64,000 nt of DNA from Martensiomyces pterosporus. Taxonomy: Eukaryota > Kickxellomycota > Kickxellomycetes > Kickxellales > Kickxellaceae. The translations under genes were made by a program, and so were the position numbers. Location: positions 8,481-72,480 of the forward strand of contig MU603935.1 of NCBI GenBank assembly GCA_025201845.1, in the 5' to 3' direction. The notes beneath the pieces are model-generated. The model worked only from the letters and a program-made list of their open reading frames with translations. It searched no databases and was not told the DNA's origin. Positions 31,370 through 41,313 of this stretch are shown piece by piece (within the stretch, counting starts at the first letter, position 1; the number at the start of each line of letters is the position of its first letter).

Positions 31370-32094
31370 GTAAAGAGAAGAAATATGGCGCATCCATCGG
31401 CATATCCACCAGCACAAGCGACGGATGCACCACGGGCAGACACAGTGGAGGCAGCACAGAGAGAGGGATAGAGCAGGGGCGGATGCTGCATCCATCGGCA
31501 GCAGCAACGGCAGCAGCAACCAGCGTGGGATAAGCACGAGTGCGGAGCGTATCCTCGTTTGGAGACGAGGGCATGCAAATGCAGACGTGAATGCGATGGC
31601 TGATCAGATTCGCTTCTCAGCGCACAGAATGCTGGCTGCAGTGAGGCGGAACTTCGGATGGGCAGACATTTGCGCTGGCACATTCTAGCTGGGGTGCAGC
31701 GGCGGCTGTGGAGCTCGCCAGTGTGGACAGGCTTTATGCGGCTGCCGGACTATGCTGTTTTTAGGCGACTCCGCTCCTCATCGGGGCCGTGTTTATGCTG
31801 GGGACACCAACCTAAGGAGTGAGCCTTGCGTGTCAGGCGGCCCATTTGCCTCGCCGCCAGCTGGACCTGCTGGAATATAACGCTGCAGCCCCGCAGCCCC
31901 GGTCTCTGGCTCCTCTGTGCTCGCCTTGCACCGCTGATGATGCAAATAGGAGCGTTGGTGCTGCTAGGCCCACAGCATCCACACCAGCCTACTCTGTGGT
32001 AGCGGTGCGCAGAAAGCATGTGCTACCAGTATGCCCGCATGCTCTGGACCAGATTTGCTAAACGGCGCACACTCTTATCTGTCATTTGCTGTAG
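31370..32094 (+). other. Predicted 5'-leader intron of the eL32 gene with GCATCCATC motifs
   Basis: A donor AAAAG|GTAAAG at 31370 and an acceptor GCTGTAG ending at 32094, directly before the ATG, bound a 725-base predicted intron. Within its first 130 bases are two exact GCATCCATC copies (31390-31398 and 31488-31496) and two degenerate ones in reverse. The acceptor is strongly suggested because TAG abuts the start codon. The donor is a choice by eye. Confidence 0.55.
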
Positions 32095-32493
32095 ATGGTT
32101 CGCCCTGCCCGTAAGGTTAACATTGTGAAGAAGCGCACCAAGCCTTTCGTCCGCGTTCAGTCGGACCGCTTCAAGCGTGTTCCCACCTCGTGGCGCCGCC
32201 CTGTGGGTATTGACTCGCGCACTCGCCGTCGCTTCAAGGGCACCCGCCCCCACCCCAAGATCGGCTACGGATCCAACAAGAAGACCCGCTTCCTCCTCCC
32301 CGACGGCTTCCGTAAGTTCACCATCGAGAACAAGGCTGACCTCGAGAGCCTCGTCACGCTCAACCGCACCTACGCCGCTGAGATCGCCCACAACGTCGGT
32401 GCCAAGAAGCGCGTCCTGCTCGTCGAGCGCGCCAAGCAGCTCGGTGTCAAGGTCACCAACGCTGATGCCCGCGTCCGTTCCGTTGAGAACTAA
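32095..32493 (+). CDS. RPL32: 60S ribosomal protein eL32
   Basis: One coding exon of 132 residues. It begins directly after an intron acceptor, so the leader is spliced. The sequence [31 protein letters not shown] and the C-terminal [13 protein letters not shown] are eL32 hallmarks. The protein is very basic, as expected, and belongs to the large subunit. Codon use is strongly biased to C-ending codons (AAG, CGC, GTC), a sign of high expression shared with EF-1alpha and the other ribosomal genes here. It is tail to tail with the uS9 gene. Confidence 0.97.
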   Translation: MVRPARKVNIVKKRTKPFVRVQSDRFKRVPTSWRRPVGIDSRTRRRFKGTRPHPKIGYGSNKKTRFLLPDGFRKFTIENKADLESLVTLNRTYAAEIAHNVGAKKRVLLVERAKQLGVKVTNADARVRSVEN

Positions 32494-32883
32494 GCTGAAT
32501 GAAAATTTTCCTTTCGGTATTCTTCAATACATTGAAGCACGGTTGTTTTCGTTTCGCGGCTCCTTTTTCATTCATTAATAGCAAAGCCACCAACACAGCA
32601 TCCCTGGCGCATACACAGCATTTGGCGCGCACTGGCAAGCCGCGGCACCGCGAGTGTGTGCAGCGCCGTGCAGCGCTTGCACTGCAAGCAGGCTGTCCAC
32701 CACGGGCAGGCGCGCACCGTGCTGGAGCGTGTGGGTCGGGCCAATGCAGGGTGTGCTCGGCACGACATGTCACTTTGTGTACATGGAGAATTGCGCTCCA
32801 GCATTTATTGGCATATAAAGGCTCAAAGCAGAAAATGACACAAACGCGGAGAGATGGATGTGAGTAAGAAGCGTACTGCAGAT
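32494..32883. other. Convergent 3' flanks of the eL32 and uS9 genes
   Basis: 390 bases between convergent stops. It is GC-rich in the middle. The ends are AT-rich, where 3' processing probably occurs. No gene is seen. Confidence 0.45.
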
Positions 32884-33443
32884 TTAACGGTAGGACTTCT
32901 GGAAGCGGGCACGGGCACCGGGACCACCGAACTTCTTGGGCTCGCAGCGGCGGGGATCGGCGACGAGGAGGGAGCGGTCGTAGGCGACAAGGAGGTCCTT
33001 GATCTCCTTCTTGGAAGCCTCGTCGACGAACTTCTGGTAGAAGGCAACGATGCCCTTGGCGATGGCCTGGCGGATAGCGTAGACCTGGGAAGTGTGACCT
33101 CCACCCTTGACGCGGACGCGGATGTCAAGACCGGCAAACTTGTCCTCGCCAACGATGAGGATGGCCTCGTAGACCTTGAACTTGAGGATCTCGGGCTCGA
33201 GGAGCTCCAGAGGCTGACCGTTGATGCGGATCATACCCTTGCCGCGCTTGACGTAAGCAACGGCGGTGGCGTTCTTCTACAAAATCGAATGAAAACAGAA
33301 ATGCGGGTTTAGCCAGCGGGCTCTGCCGTCGCCTAAGCAAAATCATAGCCCAACGCGCGCCGTCCTGCCCACTCGTCCAAACCGCACATGCACGTAGTTG
33401 ACATGATACGTACCTTGCGACCATAAGTCTGGACGGCCTCCAT
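32884..33443 (-). CDS. RPS16: 40S ribosomal protein uS9 (RPS16)
   Basis: Two coding exons: a ten-codon exon (33414-33443, [10 protein letters not shown]) and 32884-33276, joined via GTACGT/TTTGTAG to 140 residues (family 141-146). The join restores the conserved [17 protein letters not shown]. The C terminus ends [14 protein letters not shown], the uS9 tail that reaches toward the P-site tRNA. The protein is basic and part of the small-subunit head. A further intron is predicted in the leader, with acceptor CTGTAG five bases before the ATG. The gene is divergent from eL13 and convergent with eL32. Confidence 0.97.
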
Positions 33444-33448
33444 GTTTT

Positions 33449-34030
33449 CTACAGAGAAGGAAAGGCAGTTGAAACACGCGCAAAAGCGGCAGAGATGTGT
33501 TAGCTGCTTCATGTATATCGGCATGGGTTGGGCGAAGCCAAAAAAACACTCGTGCTTTCAGAAAAATACACGTTGCTCCGCCTCTGCGCGGTGTGAGCAC
33601 AGGAGTGAACGTGCTGCACATTGAGGACTCGGCGCAGATTTGCACAGCACACGCACACACGCCAGCTTTGCGTGCCGGGGACCCAATCTACCCGCTTTCC
33701 CGCCGTAATTCACAGCACTCTTCCCAGTCTCCAAGGCCTGTAAGTGCCAGAGCAAAGCCATGGTGTTCTGCCCAGTCCAAATTCCGAGTTGAAAATGGGC
33801 TTCCTTGTCGTTGCTGAATTGAGTTTTGGGGCAGCACGGAATTTCAACACCGGCGGTCGGCGCCCCCTTCCTGAAGCAGGTCAATGGATGCGAAATGCGC
33901 CCAGCCCGCGATGGATACGCCCCTCCCAACACGCGATGCGCGCCCTACTGTGCGTGTGCATGTGCTGTGCCTGGACACTATACTCCGTCGTCTGCGCCCT
34001 GTCCCACCGATGGATGCGTGCGATACGTAC
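33449..34030 (-). other. Predicted 5'-leader intron of the uS9 gene with GCATCCATC motifs
   Basis: Reading the minus strand, donor GTACGT starts at 34030, the same hexamer used by the next intron of this gene. The acceptor CTGTAG ends at 33449, giving 582 bases. Starting 13 bases into the intron there is an exact GCATCCATC (34017-34009), then GTATCCATC (33918-33910) and GCATCCATT (33891-33883), all in gene sense. The leader exon upstream has no ATG. Confidence 0.55.
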
Positions 34031-34476
34031 TTATGACTAGCTTTTACAAATTAAAAACCGGCAGCGGGTGTGGAAAGAGAGTGAGCCAGAGGTATGTCGC
34101 CGCCCTCCACCAATGTAGCTGCTGCTGCCCGCCTTGCCAGCGTGCCCGCATGCTGGAGGCTACACCCACCTGGCGCAGCGGGCCAGCCAGCACACCCGGG
34201 ATGCCCTCCCGCCCTGCGCTGTGCGCAAAAGAGTGGCGGAAAATGACTTTGCGAAAATAGCAGCTGCCTGGAGTGGCTGGCTGTGCACGTGAGGGTCCCC
34301 TGGGTCCCCTGGATGTGTCTGATTTGGCGGGTGGCAGAGCGGTTTTTTTGCACTGCCTGGCAGCCACGCCTAGCGTGGGCCTGGAGTTGCTCCCATTGTA
34401 CATACGCTGAGCGCACGCCTGCAGGTTATTTGAACTTCCTTTCACACGGCCGTTAATTTGTATTTGGCAATAAATC
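34031..34476. promoter_or_regulatory. Shared divergent promoter of the uS9 and eL13 genes
   Basis: 446 bases between the two predicted leader donors. Near each end, in mirror orientation, is the identical 10-mer TTAATTTGTA (minus 34054-34045, plus 34453-34462). Each copy is exactly 14 bases before the predicted donor of its gene. The centre has a GGGTCCCCT direct repeat near 34294-34312. It probably drives both genes together (inference). Confidence 0.5.
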
Positions 34477-35074
34477 GTAAGTGCGATGAAGTAGGGATGG
34501 GGGATGGATACGCAGCGGAGATGCAATGGATTCACCACTACGCGCACGCATATACGCATCCGCACACGCAGAGCGCCGCACGCGGGAGCACATGGAATCG
34601 AGGGCTGCGATGGATGCGCTGCAGTCGCAGGGAGATATTGCAGGGGCATCCATCTTGGCGCGGAAGGGCGGGAGACATGCACTCGGCATCGGGTGTCCGA
34701 ATTTCCCGCCGATTTCCAAGCCGAATGTCGCAATTAGCACTCCCTGTGGCCACAGCGCGGTCTGTGCACGTATCTCGCTGTAGGCGGGCTGGTCCTGGCA
34801 GCCACACTAGGAGCTGCAGAAGGGCCGAAGAGCGAATCAGCTGTATAGCTGAAGGATCTGCATTTGTCGCAGCCTTTTTCAGCCCGCAGCTTGCACGGCT
34901 GCAGCTCTTTGGAAGCGGCGTTTTGTGCGGAGCGTGGTCGTGGTGGTGGTCCAATTTGCACCGCTATCGAGGGGCTTGAGAGCCAGGAGAGGCCAAGCAC
35001 CCGTATTCAACGGCTGGCATGAACTCTAACTGGTACTATGGCGTCTTTTTCTTAATTTGCTTCCTGGTGTTTAG
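34477..35074 (+). other. Predicted 5'-leader intron of the eL13 gene with GCATCCATC motifs
   Basis: Donor GTAAGT at 34477 and acceptor GTTTAG ending at 35074, directly before the ATG, bound 598 bases. Motif copies: GCATCCATC at 34646-34654 (plus) and 34617-34609 (minus), GTATCCATC 34511-34503 (minus), and GAATCCATT 34533-34525 (minus). A 15-mer including the last copy recurs in the EF-1alpha leader intron. Confidence 0.55.
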
Positions 35075-35807
35075 ATGCAGAACAAGCAGCTGCCGAACGT
35101 TCACTTCCGCAAGGAGTGGGACCTCCGTGTCCGCACCTGGTTCAACCAGCCTGGTCGCAAGCTCCGCCGCCGCCGCGCTCGCGTCGCTAAGGCCGCCAAG
35201 ATCGCTCCCCGCCCCATCGAGCTTCTCCGCCCCGCCGTCCGCTGCCCCACCGTCAAGTACAACCGCAAGGTTCGCGTTGGCCGCGGTTTCACTCTTGAGG
35301 AGCTGAAGGTAAGCACAGCCATGGCTGCAGTGATCCAGACCAGACCGCAAGCACCCACGGCGAGGGCATTTTGTACTAACACACCTGATCTACGCATCCC
35401 GCTGCATTGATTCTGCTTAGGCTGCTGGTCTTACCTCCAAGTACGCCGCCACTGTTGGTATCGCCGTCGACTACCGTCGCCGCAACCGCAGCGAGGAGTC
35501 CCTTGCCCTCAACGTCCAGCGCCTCAAGGCCTACAAGGCCAAGCTCGTTGTCCTTCCCCGCAACGCCAAGAAGCGCACCGCTGAGGACGTCGAGGCCTAC
35601 AAGAACGCCGTCCAGACCCCTGGCCAGACTGTCCCTGTTGTCAACCCCTACGTCGCCGAGGCTCCCCGTGCCATCACCGCCGAGGAGAAGAAGGCCAGCG
35701 CCTTCACCACCCTCCGCGAGGCCCGCGGTGTCTACAAGGCTCGCGGCTACGTCGCCAAGCGCAAGCTCATCCTCGCTGAGGAGGCTGCCAACAAGGCCAA
35801 GAAGTAA
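35075..35807 (+). CDS. RPL13: 60S ribosomal protein eL13
   Basis: Coding exons 35075-35308 and 35421-35807 join through GTAAGC/CTTAG to 206 residues. The intron has a perfect TACTAAC branch sequence at 35374-35380. The N terminus [20 protein letters not shown], then [20 protein letters not shown] and [10 protein letters not shown], identify eL13. The ATG abuts an acceptor, implying a spliced leader. The protein is about three residues shorter at the N terminus than human or yeast, so a coding microexon upstream is conceivable, but the predicted leader exon has no ATG. Large-subunit protein with strong codon bias. Confidence 0.96.
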
Positions 35808-35978
35808 ATTGACATCTGCTAGCTGTTCTTTTTACCCAAATTGTTTGTTTACGAGCTGGATTGTTGTCTTGCAAAAAGTATCCATATATATATGCCGGTG
35901 CGGCATGTAGTCTTCTGTATTGGCTGTGTGCTGTTTGAGTCTAGTTGGAAATGCGGCAGCGGCGGCTTGCTGCTGCCG

Positions 35979-38900
35979 TCAGCTCTTGGGGCTCTGAGCG
36001 GCATCTCGTGAGCCCCTCGCGGAGCTGTCCGACAGAGCATGCCGGCGCATTTGCGACCTGGTGTCGCCCGCGTCCGACCACGGGTCGATCTGCCGGCCCG
36101 GGCTAGACGGCGTCTGCAAGAGCAGCCGTGGCTTGCCCGACGCCCGCGTGTGCGGCTGGTAGACGTACCGCTCGCCGCTGGACCTATGGATTCCATCGGT
36201 GCCCGCGCGCAATCCAGCAATCCGGCCCTCAGAGCTGTGCGATCTAAACCCAGGCGCGGCGCCGTCGTCGCTGGCATAGGTATGTCTGCTGGACTGGCGC
36301 GACGACGGGCGCAGCTTAGTAGCGTTGCTGGGTCGCAGCGATGTGGTGGAGCTAGCTGCCTTTGGAGCCAGCGGCGACTTGGCCCGGCTGCCCGACAGCC
36401 GCGGCTGGTACGGTTTCTTCGGCAGCCAGTGACCAACGCGCGCAGCCATTCCCGTGGGTTTCTGGACGCCATTCACATGCGCACCAGCATCGATATCATC
36501 AGGGTCTCCGCTCTCGTCGTCGTCGTTATTGCTGTTGCTGGTCGATCCCAGGCCACCACTGCTGTGGCCAACATCGCCGCTGTATGGGGAGTGTGGGCCA
36601 TCGTAGGCGCTTGATGTGGCATCAAAGGGCGACGAGGGCGAGTCATCATGCAAGTGCTCCAGCGATGGCCGCCCCAAATGCCACTCGCGCGGATCCCGCA
36701 TGCCATGGTCGAGTGCATCGGCAGTGGCACTGGCGGATGAGATGTGGCCACGGAAGTTGATTGAATTCGAGTGCACGGAGCCCGTCGGCGAGTACCGGCG
36801 AACGCTGCCATGGCGGTCAGCAATGCCCTGCTGTCTCTCAACCGCCCGACGCGCCTCCAATATCAGCAGCCTTCCTTCCTCGTGCGGCAGCGACAGCGGG
36901 CCAAGCTCAGTATCCTCGTCGTCTCCTGTGCGGACACCCGGGGCACCGATCCTGCCAACACTGAAGTACTCCATCACGCGGCCATGGACATTGAAGAACG
37001 CCAGGGCAGCGGGGACCATGATAAGGACAGGGATGGCGCGGTTCGACTGCTCGCCCAGCACGGGCACCAGGTCGATTTGGCCCATGAACTTGGCAAATTC
37101 CGTCGCCGTGTCGCCGTCGTCGCTGCCACCAGCCCCGGCCATGTTGAGGAAGTTGTAGCACAGGGGGAACATCAGACGGCAGAGGTATGCGCCACAAAAC
37201 AGGAGGCTGCGCTCGTTGGTGTGGTGGTGCGACTCGAGGGAGTAGACATTGAAGATCTTGAGCTTCATCACCGAGCTATATGCGCACAGACACATGTAGG
37301 CGATGATGACGATGCTGGTCAACTCGATGGCAAAGTACGTCAGGCCCATGGACCGCAGGAAGAGGTGCACTATAGACAAGTGCGGCGACGTTAGGTTGAA
37401 TGTGAGCTCGGACCACAGGATGGCGGCACTCAGCGTGGCTGCGCCTAGGGACAGGGCGCGGCAGGCGAGTGGACGCAGGATGATGTACCACCACCAGAAT
37501 AGGGAGCGCCGGAGCATGCCCCAGCGGCACCACGGCGACAGACTGGACTCTATCTGGCGATTAGGGTTCTCTCTCGACGCCAGTGCATCTTGGAGGAAGA
37601 ACGCCCGCCTGGCCGAGCTGCTCCAGCGCCACCGATCGCGCTCCTCCTTCAACACGGCCTGCTTGACGCGGTTATGCAGGGTGGCCAAATAGCCCTTGGT
37701 AATCTCCGTTGGGATCCTCGAGCCCAGCGCAGCGTTATTCGTGGGAGCCCTCGAGTCGGTCTTGGGACAGCACTCGAGGATCTGGTCGACACAGCCCCGC
37801 AGGTCGTCCATCTGGCTGACCCGCGCCGAAACCAGCAGGGTCTCCTTGACTACGTCCGAAAGCTCGAGCTCCGAGTCGTATGCCCTGTCCTTGTACGCCA
37901 TTGCGCGACTCTCGATCTTGGCCAGCTCGTGGCGGAGGTCGCCGCGCCGCCAGAGCTTGCGCGGAATGGAAACGAGTCCGAATCCCATGAAGATGATTAC
38001 GAGGAAGAGCCCCCAGAAGTTGGCAGCCGCCATGAGGAAGGCCACAAGGTCGGCGCCAAAGTAGTTGCGTGTCAGGGCGATGTACCCGACGACGAAGAGC
38101 CCGACCGCGCCGCTGATCCCGTAGAACTGCAGGTTGCTCCACGCCGACTCGCGCAGCCGATCCTTGAACGAAAACGCGCCGGAATCGACGTATGACATCA
38201 TGATTGGTAGCGCAAGCCTGCCGTTTTCAACAAACACCAACACGCACGTGGATAGAATAAGGTGCGTATTCGTTTAGCAGCAGGCAGTTGCAATGAATGC
38301 ATGCAGCGGGGTCATATGCACATTGAATGCGTGCGTGCGTTTGCCAGCACCCGAGTTAATGCACCTTTGAAGTGGGTCGAATAAACGAATTTATGTATAT
38401 GCACTGATTTCCTCTTACCATGTAAGCAGATACATGATCCAGTACAGCGACCACCACAGCTGCCGCGTGAACCGATCGTTGATGTACCCAGCGGGCTCGT
38501 CGCAGTCGTGCTCGCATTTTCTATACAGCGTCTACATAGACCAGGATGGAAAACAATGGTGCAGCGCTTGCATGCTTGCATATAATCAGACACATTGTCG
38601 CTGGAATTAGGTGGTACCACCCACAGTCAAAGGCGGTCTTTGTACAACCCATCCCTCCCAATTCGTCGTGCCATCCACCCGTTGAGGCAGGATGGGCAAG
38701 TGGTCGGAGTTGGGAGCGAGGGTCGAGTCCATTCGCCTCGCCTCGCTCTTCATGGAATTGGCGGAGCTAGAGGCGTAGCTGGGATTAGCAAGGCAGGCCA
38801 AGTATGGCTGATTGGGGCGAAATAGGAGTGCGGCTACCACAGCAGCCAGCGCCTGCTTGTGCTGACAGGGCAGGTTACCAAGGCGTTTGTACTTACCGAG

Positions 38901-39067
38901 CTGAAATCAAATGGCAGAATAAAGACAATTGTGAACGGCAAGTACCAGCTAGTGACTGCCGCAACCTGGACATACCACGCACAGCGCCTCCGGTCGCCAT
39001 ATGTGTGCAGCAGGCGTAGAATAACCAGGAGGCTGACAGCCCCGCAGAGCAACAGCGGCCACAGCAT
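35979..39067 (-). CDS. LMBR1-family polytopic membrane protein (LMBD2 homologue)
   Basis: Exons 38897-39067, 38419-38531 and 35979-38217 join in frame (donors GTAAGT and GTAAGA, acceptors ATGTAG and GGCAG) to 840 residues. The joined first part has FTIVFILPFDFSS-TLYRKCEHDC and then LYWIMYLLTW-LALPIMMSYVDSG, the LMBR1 order of first lumenal loop and helices 2-3. About nine membrane helices are seen to residue ~500, with a coiled-coil-like cytosolic loop in the middle. The last ~330 residues are Ser/Asp/His-rich and disordered. LMBD2 relatives are linked to GPCR or trafficking functions in other eukaryotes; the role in fungi is not established. The small middle exon (113 bases) is supported by family match and phase. 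Confidence 0.92.
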
Positions 39068-40258
39068 GGAAGAGTTGTGTAGAGGGCCAAGCACTGGCTC
39101 TGTTTCGCTGTGTAGTCGTAGAGTGTCAGTCGCTGTTGGTAGCCGTGACTATTTACTGTGTTGAGCGGAATGCCGTCGGGTGTCTTCTATACAGCTTTTG
39201 TTGTTACAGAGGGGAAATGCAGGAGAGAAAGTGTAAATAGGGCAAAAGAAGCAAAATGGGGGGTGGGTGGATTATTATAAAGACGGGCCGCGGCCCCGCT
39301 GTGGACGGGTTTCTGGCGGCGGCCATCACGGGTGATACGCCGTGCCTTTTATTTTTTTCTTTTCGCTTCTCTTCCTTGGCGCCTGCACGCAGGGGGTGTG
39401 GGGTCGAGTGGAGGCGGGGGGAATGGCCAGGGCGGCAGCCGTTGCTACTCCACTGCGCTTCATTGCTAGAGGAGAGCGCCAGATGGCATGGGCATTTCTA
39501 GACTGCTGCCGCACGAGATGCGTGGACGGAGCACGCATACCGTGTTCCTATCCACCCGCAAATCTGTTCGCATTTGTGTGCGTGCCTGCTTGGACAGCCT
39601 CGTCAGATCTAGGTCAGCGGGTGGGCTGGCCCCCTCTCATAGCTGTGCCCGTTTATTATGCTTGGCAGTGCATGCAGCGCGCCGGTGGACTCGGGCAAAG
39701 GCAGACCGTCAATCAGGCTGCGTGTCCTTCGACGCCCTGCGCGCATGTCCCCAAATACAAGCATGTGCAATGCAAACCAGTATTGGCCCAGTGCCAGAGG
39801 AGGCTGGCAGCAGAGAGCAGCTCTTTCAGGGGCTGTGTAGAAATGCGCAATGAACCCACGTTCCCCTTGCCTTGTCTAGCCAGCGCAGGGAGCGGCAGCG
39901 GTCGCTGGTGCTCTACTGCACGTTGCAAATGCGGCGTTGCTTCTTTGCCAGAAGAGATATTCGGATGGCACCACAGGAAAGCTGGTGGTTGCAGTAGACT
40001 GGCAGCAGATGTGGCTTTGGGTGCCCGCTGAATGCAGCACCTCCCCTTGTTTGACGACAAGCAGCAGAGCAATGAAGTGCGGTGGCACTGGGCATACAGC
40101 TCGCGCTTTCCCTCTGGCAGCTTAGCTTTCTGCCTACAGGTATGAGCTCATATGCCTCCTTCCTCTTTCCTCTGTTCTCCCCGGATATCTCATTTCGCCT
40201 GTTTTCAAAGACTGCATAGAATAGAGGTCTACGCATATTTGCTCAAGTTGCTTGGCGG
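39068..40258. promoter_or_regulatory. Divergent intergenic region left of the unknown membrane-protein gene
   Basis: 1.2 kb between head-to-head genes. A TTATAAAG element lies near 39277 next to a GC-rich patch. The longest frame (39342-40031) starts with GTG and looks random. No RNA gene is recognised. Confidence 0.4.
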
Positions 40259-41143
40259 ATGAGGGCTGCAGATGTTCCTACTTCCGCGCCAAGCACTGCA
40301 TGCCCGCCTGTTGACGAGCTCCCACAGCCCAGGGCCACGCTGCTGACACCTGACGGCGGCGTTCTAGCCACCCGAGTACACTACGAAACCCTCAACGACG
40401 CAGTGTTTTTGGCAAAAGCAACGCTTCTGTCGTCCGCAGTATGCCTGTTGTCGTTCATTCTGCTCTCACTTGCCTCAGCTAACGTCGACATCAAGCTAGG
40501 GGTCCTAGCCATCACATCATACCCAAAGCTGCTGTTCTCGTCCTCGGTGTGGTCCTCTACTTCTGTGTTTGCTGCCATCCAGGTCGTGTGGTTTCTGGCA
40601 TACTGCCTGTTTTCACATATAATCCGCCTGCACTTCAATGCCACGGATCCCCCGCGTGATTGGGATGACAGGAATGGCGAGTGGTCCGTGGTTGAGCTGG
40701 ATGTCAGGGCCAATGCCAAACCGTCGTCACCCGCTGCCAGCGAGGCGCAGAGACGCGCCAATAGTGCATATAATGTGCTGCGGCAACGCCATTCGGCCGA
40801 TAGCCATAGACCGGCGCCGCCGGTTGTTGGTTCGCCTGCCGCTCAGCCTTCGGTTGTGACCGAGTTCATCGCAGAGCCGCATAATAGCAGCGTTAACCTC
40901 GTGTGGCCAAACAGCCTTCGTCACCCACCAAGTATCCCATTGCCGTCTACGATATTGGGTGAATGCTACGAGTCTGAGGCAGCGCTGCGTACATTCAGGT
41001 CGGCGTCGGACGAGTGGAAACTCTGCGTTCAACCAACTGCAGACACCACAGCCACTGGTATGCTGGCCGCAATTTCATTGCTGACTCCGGACCCAGACTA
41101 TATTGCATGGAAAGCACGGCGGAAGCAGAAAGAGGGCCACTAG
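40259..41143 (+). CDS. Unknown protein with two predicted membrane helices
   Basis: Single exon, 294 residues from ATG 40259. I do not recognise the family. Two hydrophobic stretches at about residues 54-75 (LLSSAVCLLSFILLSLA) and 100-122 (FAAIQVVWFLAYCLFSHII) would make a hairpin, with the long C-terminal part (about 125-294) on one side. That part has a tryptophan-rich DWDDRNGEWSVVELDV segment, a Ser/Pro/Arg linker, and a charged end with KARRKQKEGH. There is no cleavable signal peptide. Codon use is ordinary, without the bias of translation genes. It lies head to head with LMBD2 and tail to tail with LHS1. The frame length and clean ATG make it likely real. Confidence 0.7.
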   Translation: MRAADVPTSAPSTACPPVDELPQPRATLLTPDGGVLATRVHYETLNDAVFLAKATLLSSAVCLLSFILLSLASANVDIKLGVLAITSYPKLLFSSSVWSSTSVFAAIQVVWFLAYCLFSHIIRLHFNATDPPRDWDDRNGEWSVVELDVRANAKPSSPAASEAQRRANSAYNVLRQRHSADSHRPAPPVVGSPAAQPSVVTEFIAEPHNSSVNLVWPNSLRHPPSIPLPSTILGECYESEAALRTFRSASDEWKLCVQPTADTTATGMLAAISLLTPDPDYIAWKARRKQKEGH

Positions 41144-41313
41144 ACATATGAGCGTCGCATGTTTTCTTGTATTTTTGAATACTGCGTTTGCTATTCTAAG
41201 AGAGACAGCAGCAACAACAGTAAGATGTATAAAGGAGGGGTTGCAGCAGTGCAAGAGAAGGAGCTGCTGCTAGTTTTATAAATGGAGTGCACCCACAGAC
41301 ACATGCGCTGCAT

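Noticed and set aside
39342..40031. 229-codon frame beginning with a hydrophobic segment
   Set aside because: It starts with GTG, has random-like Cys/Arg/Trp composition and no family resemblance.
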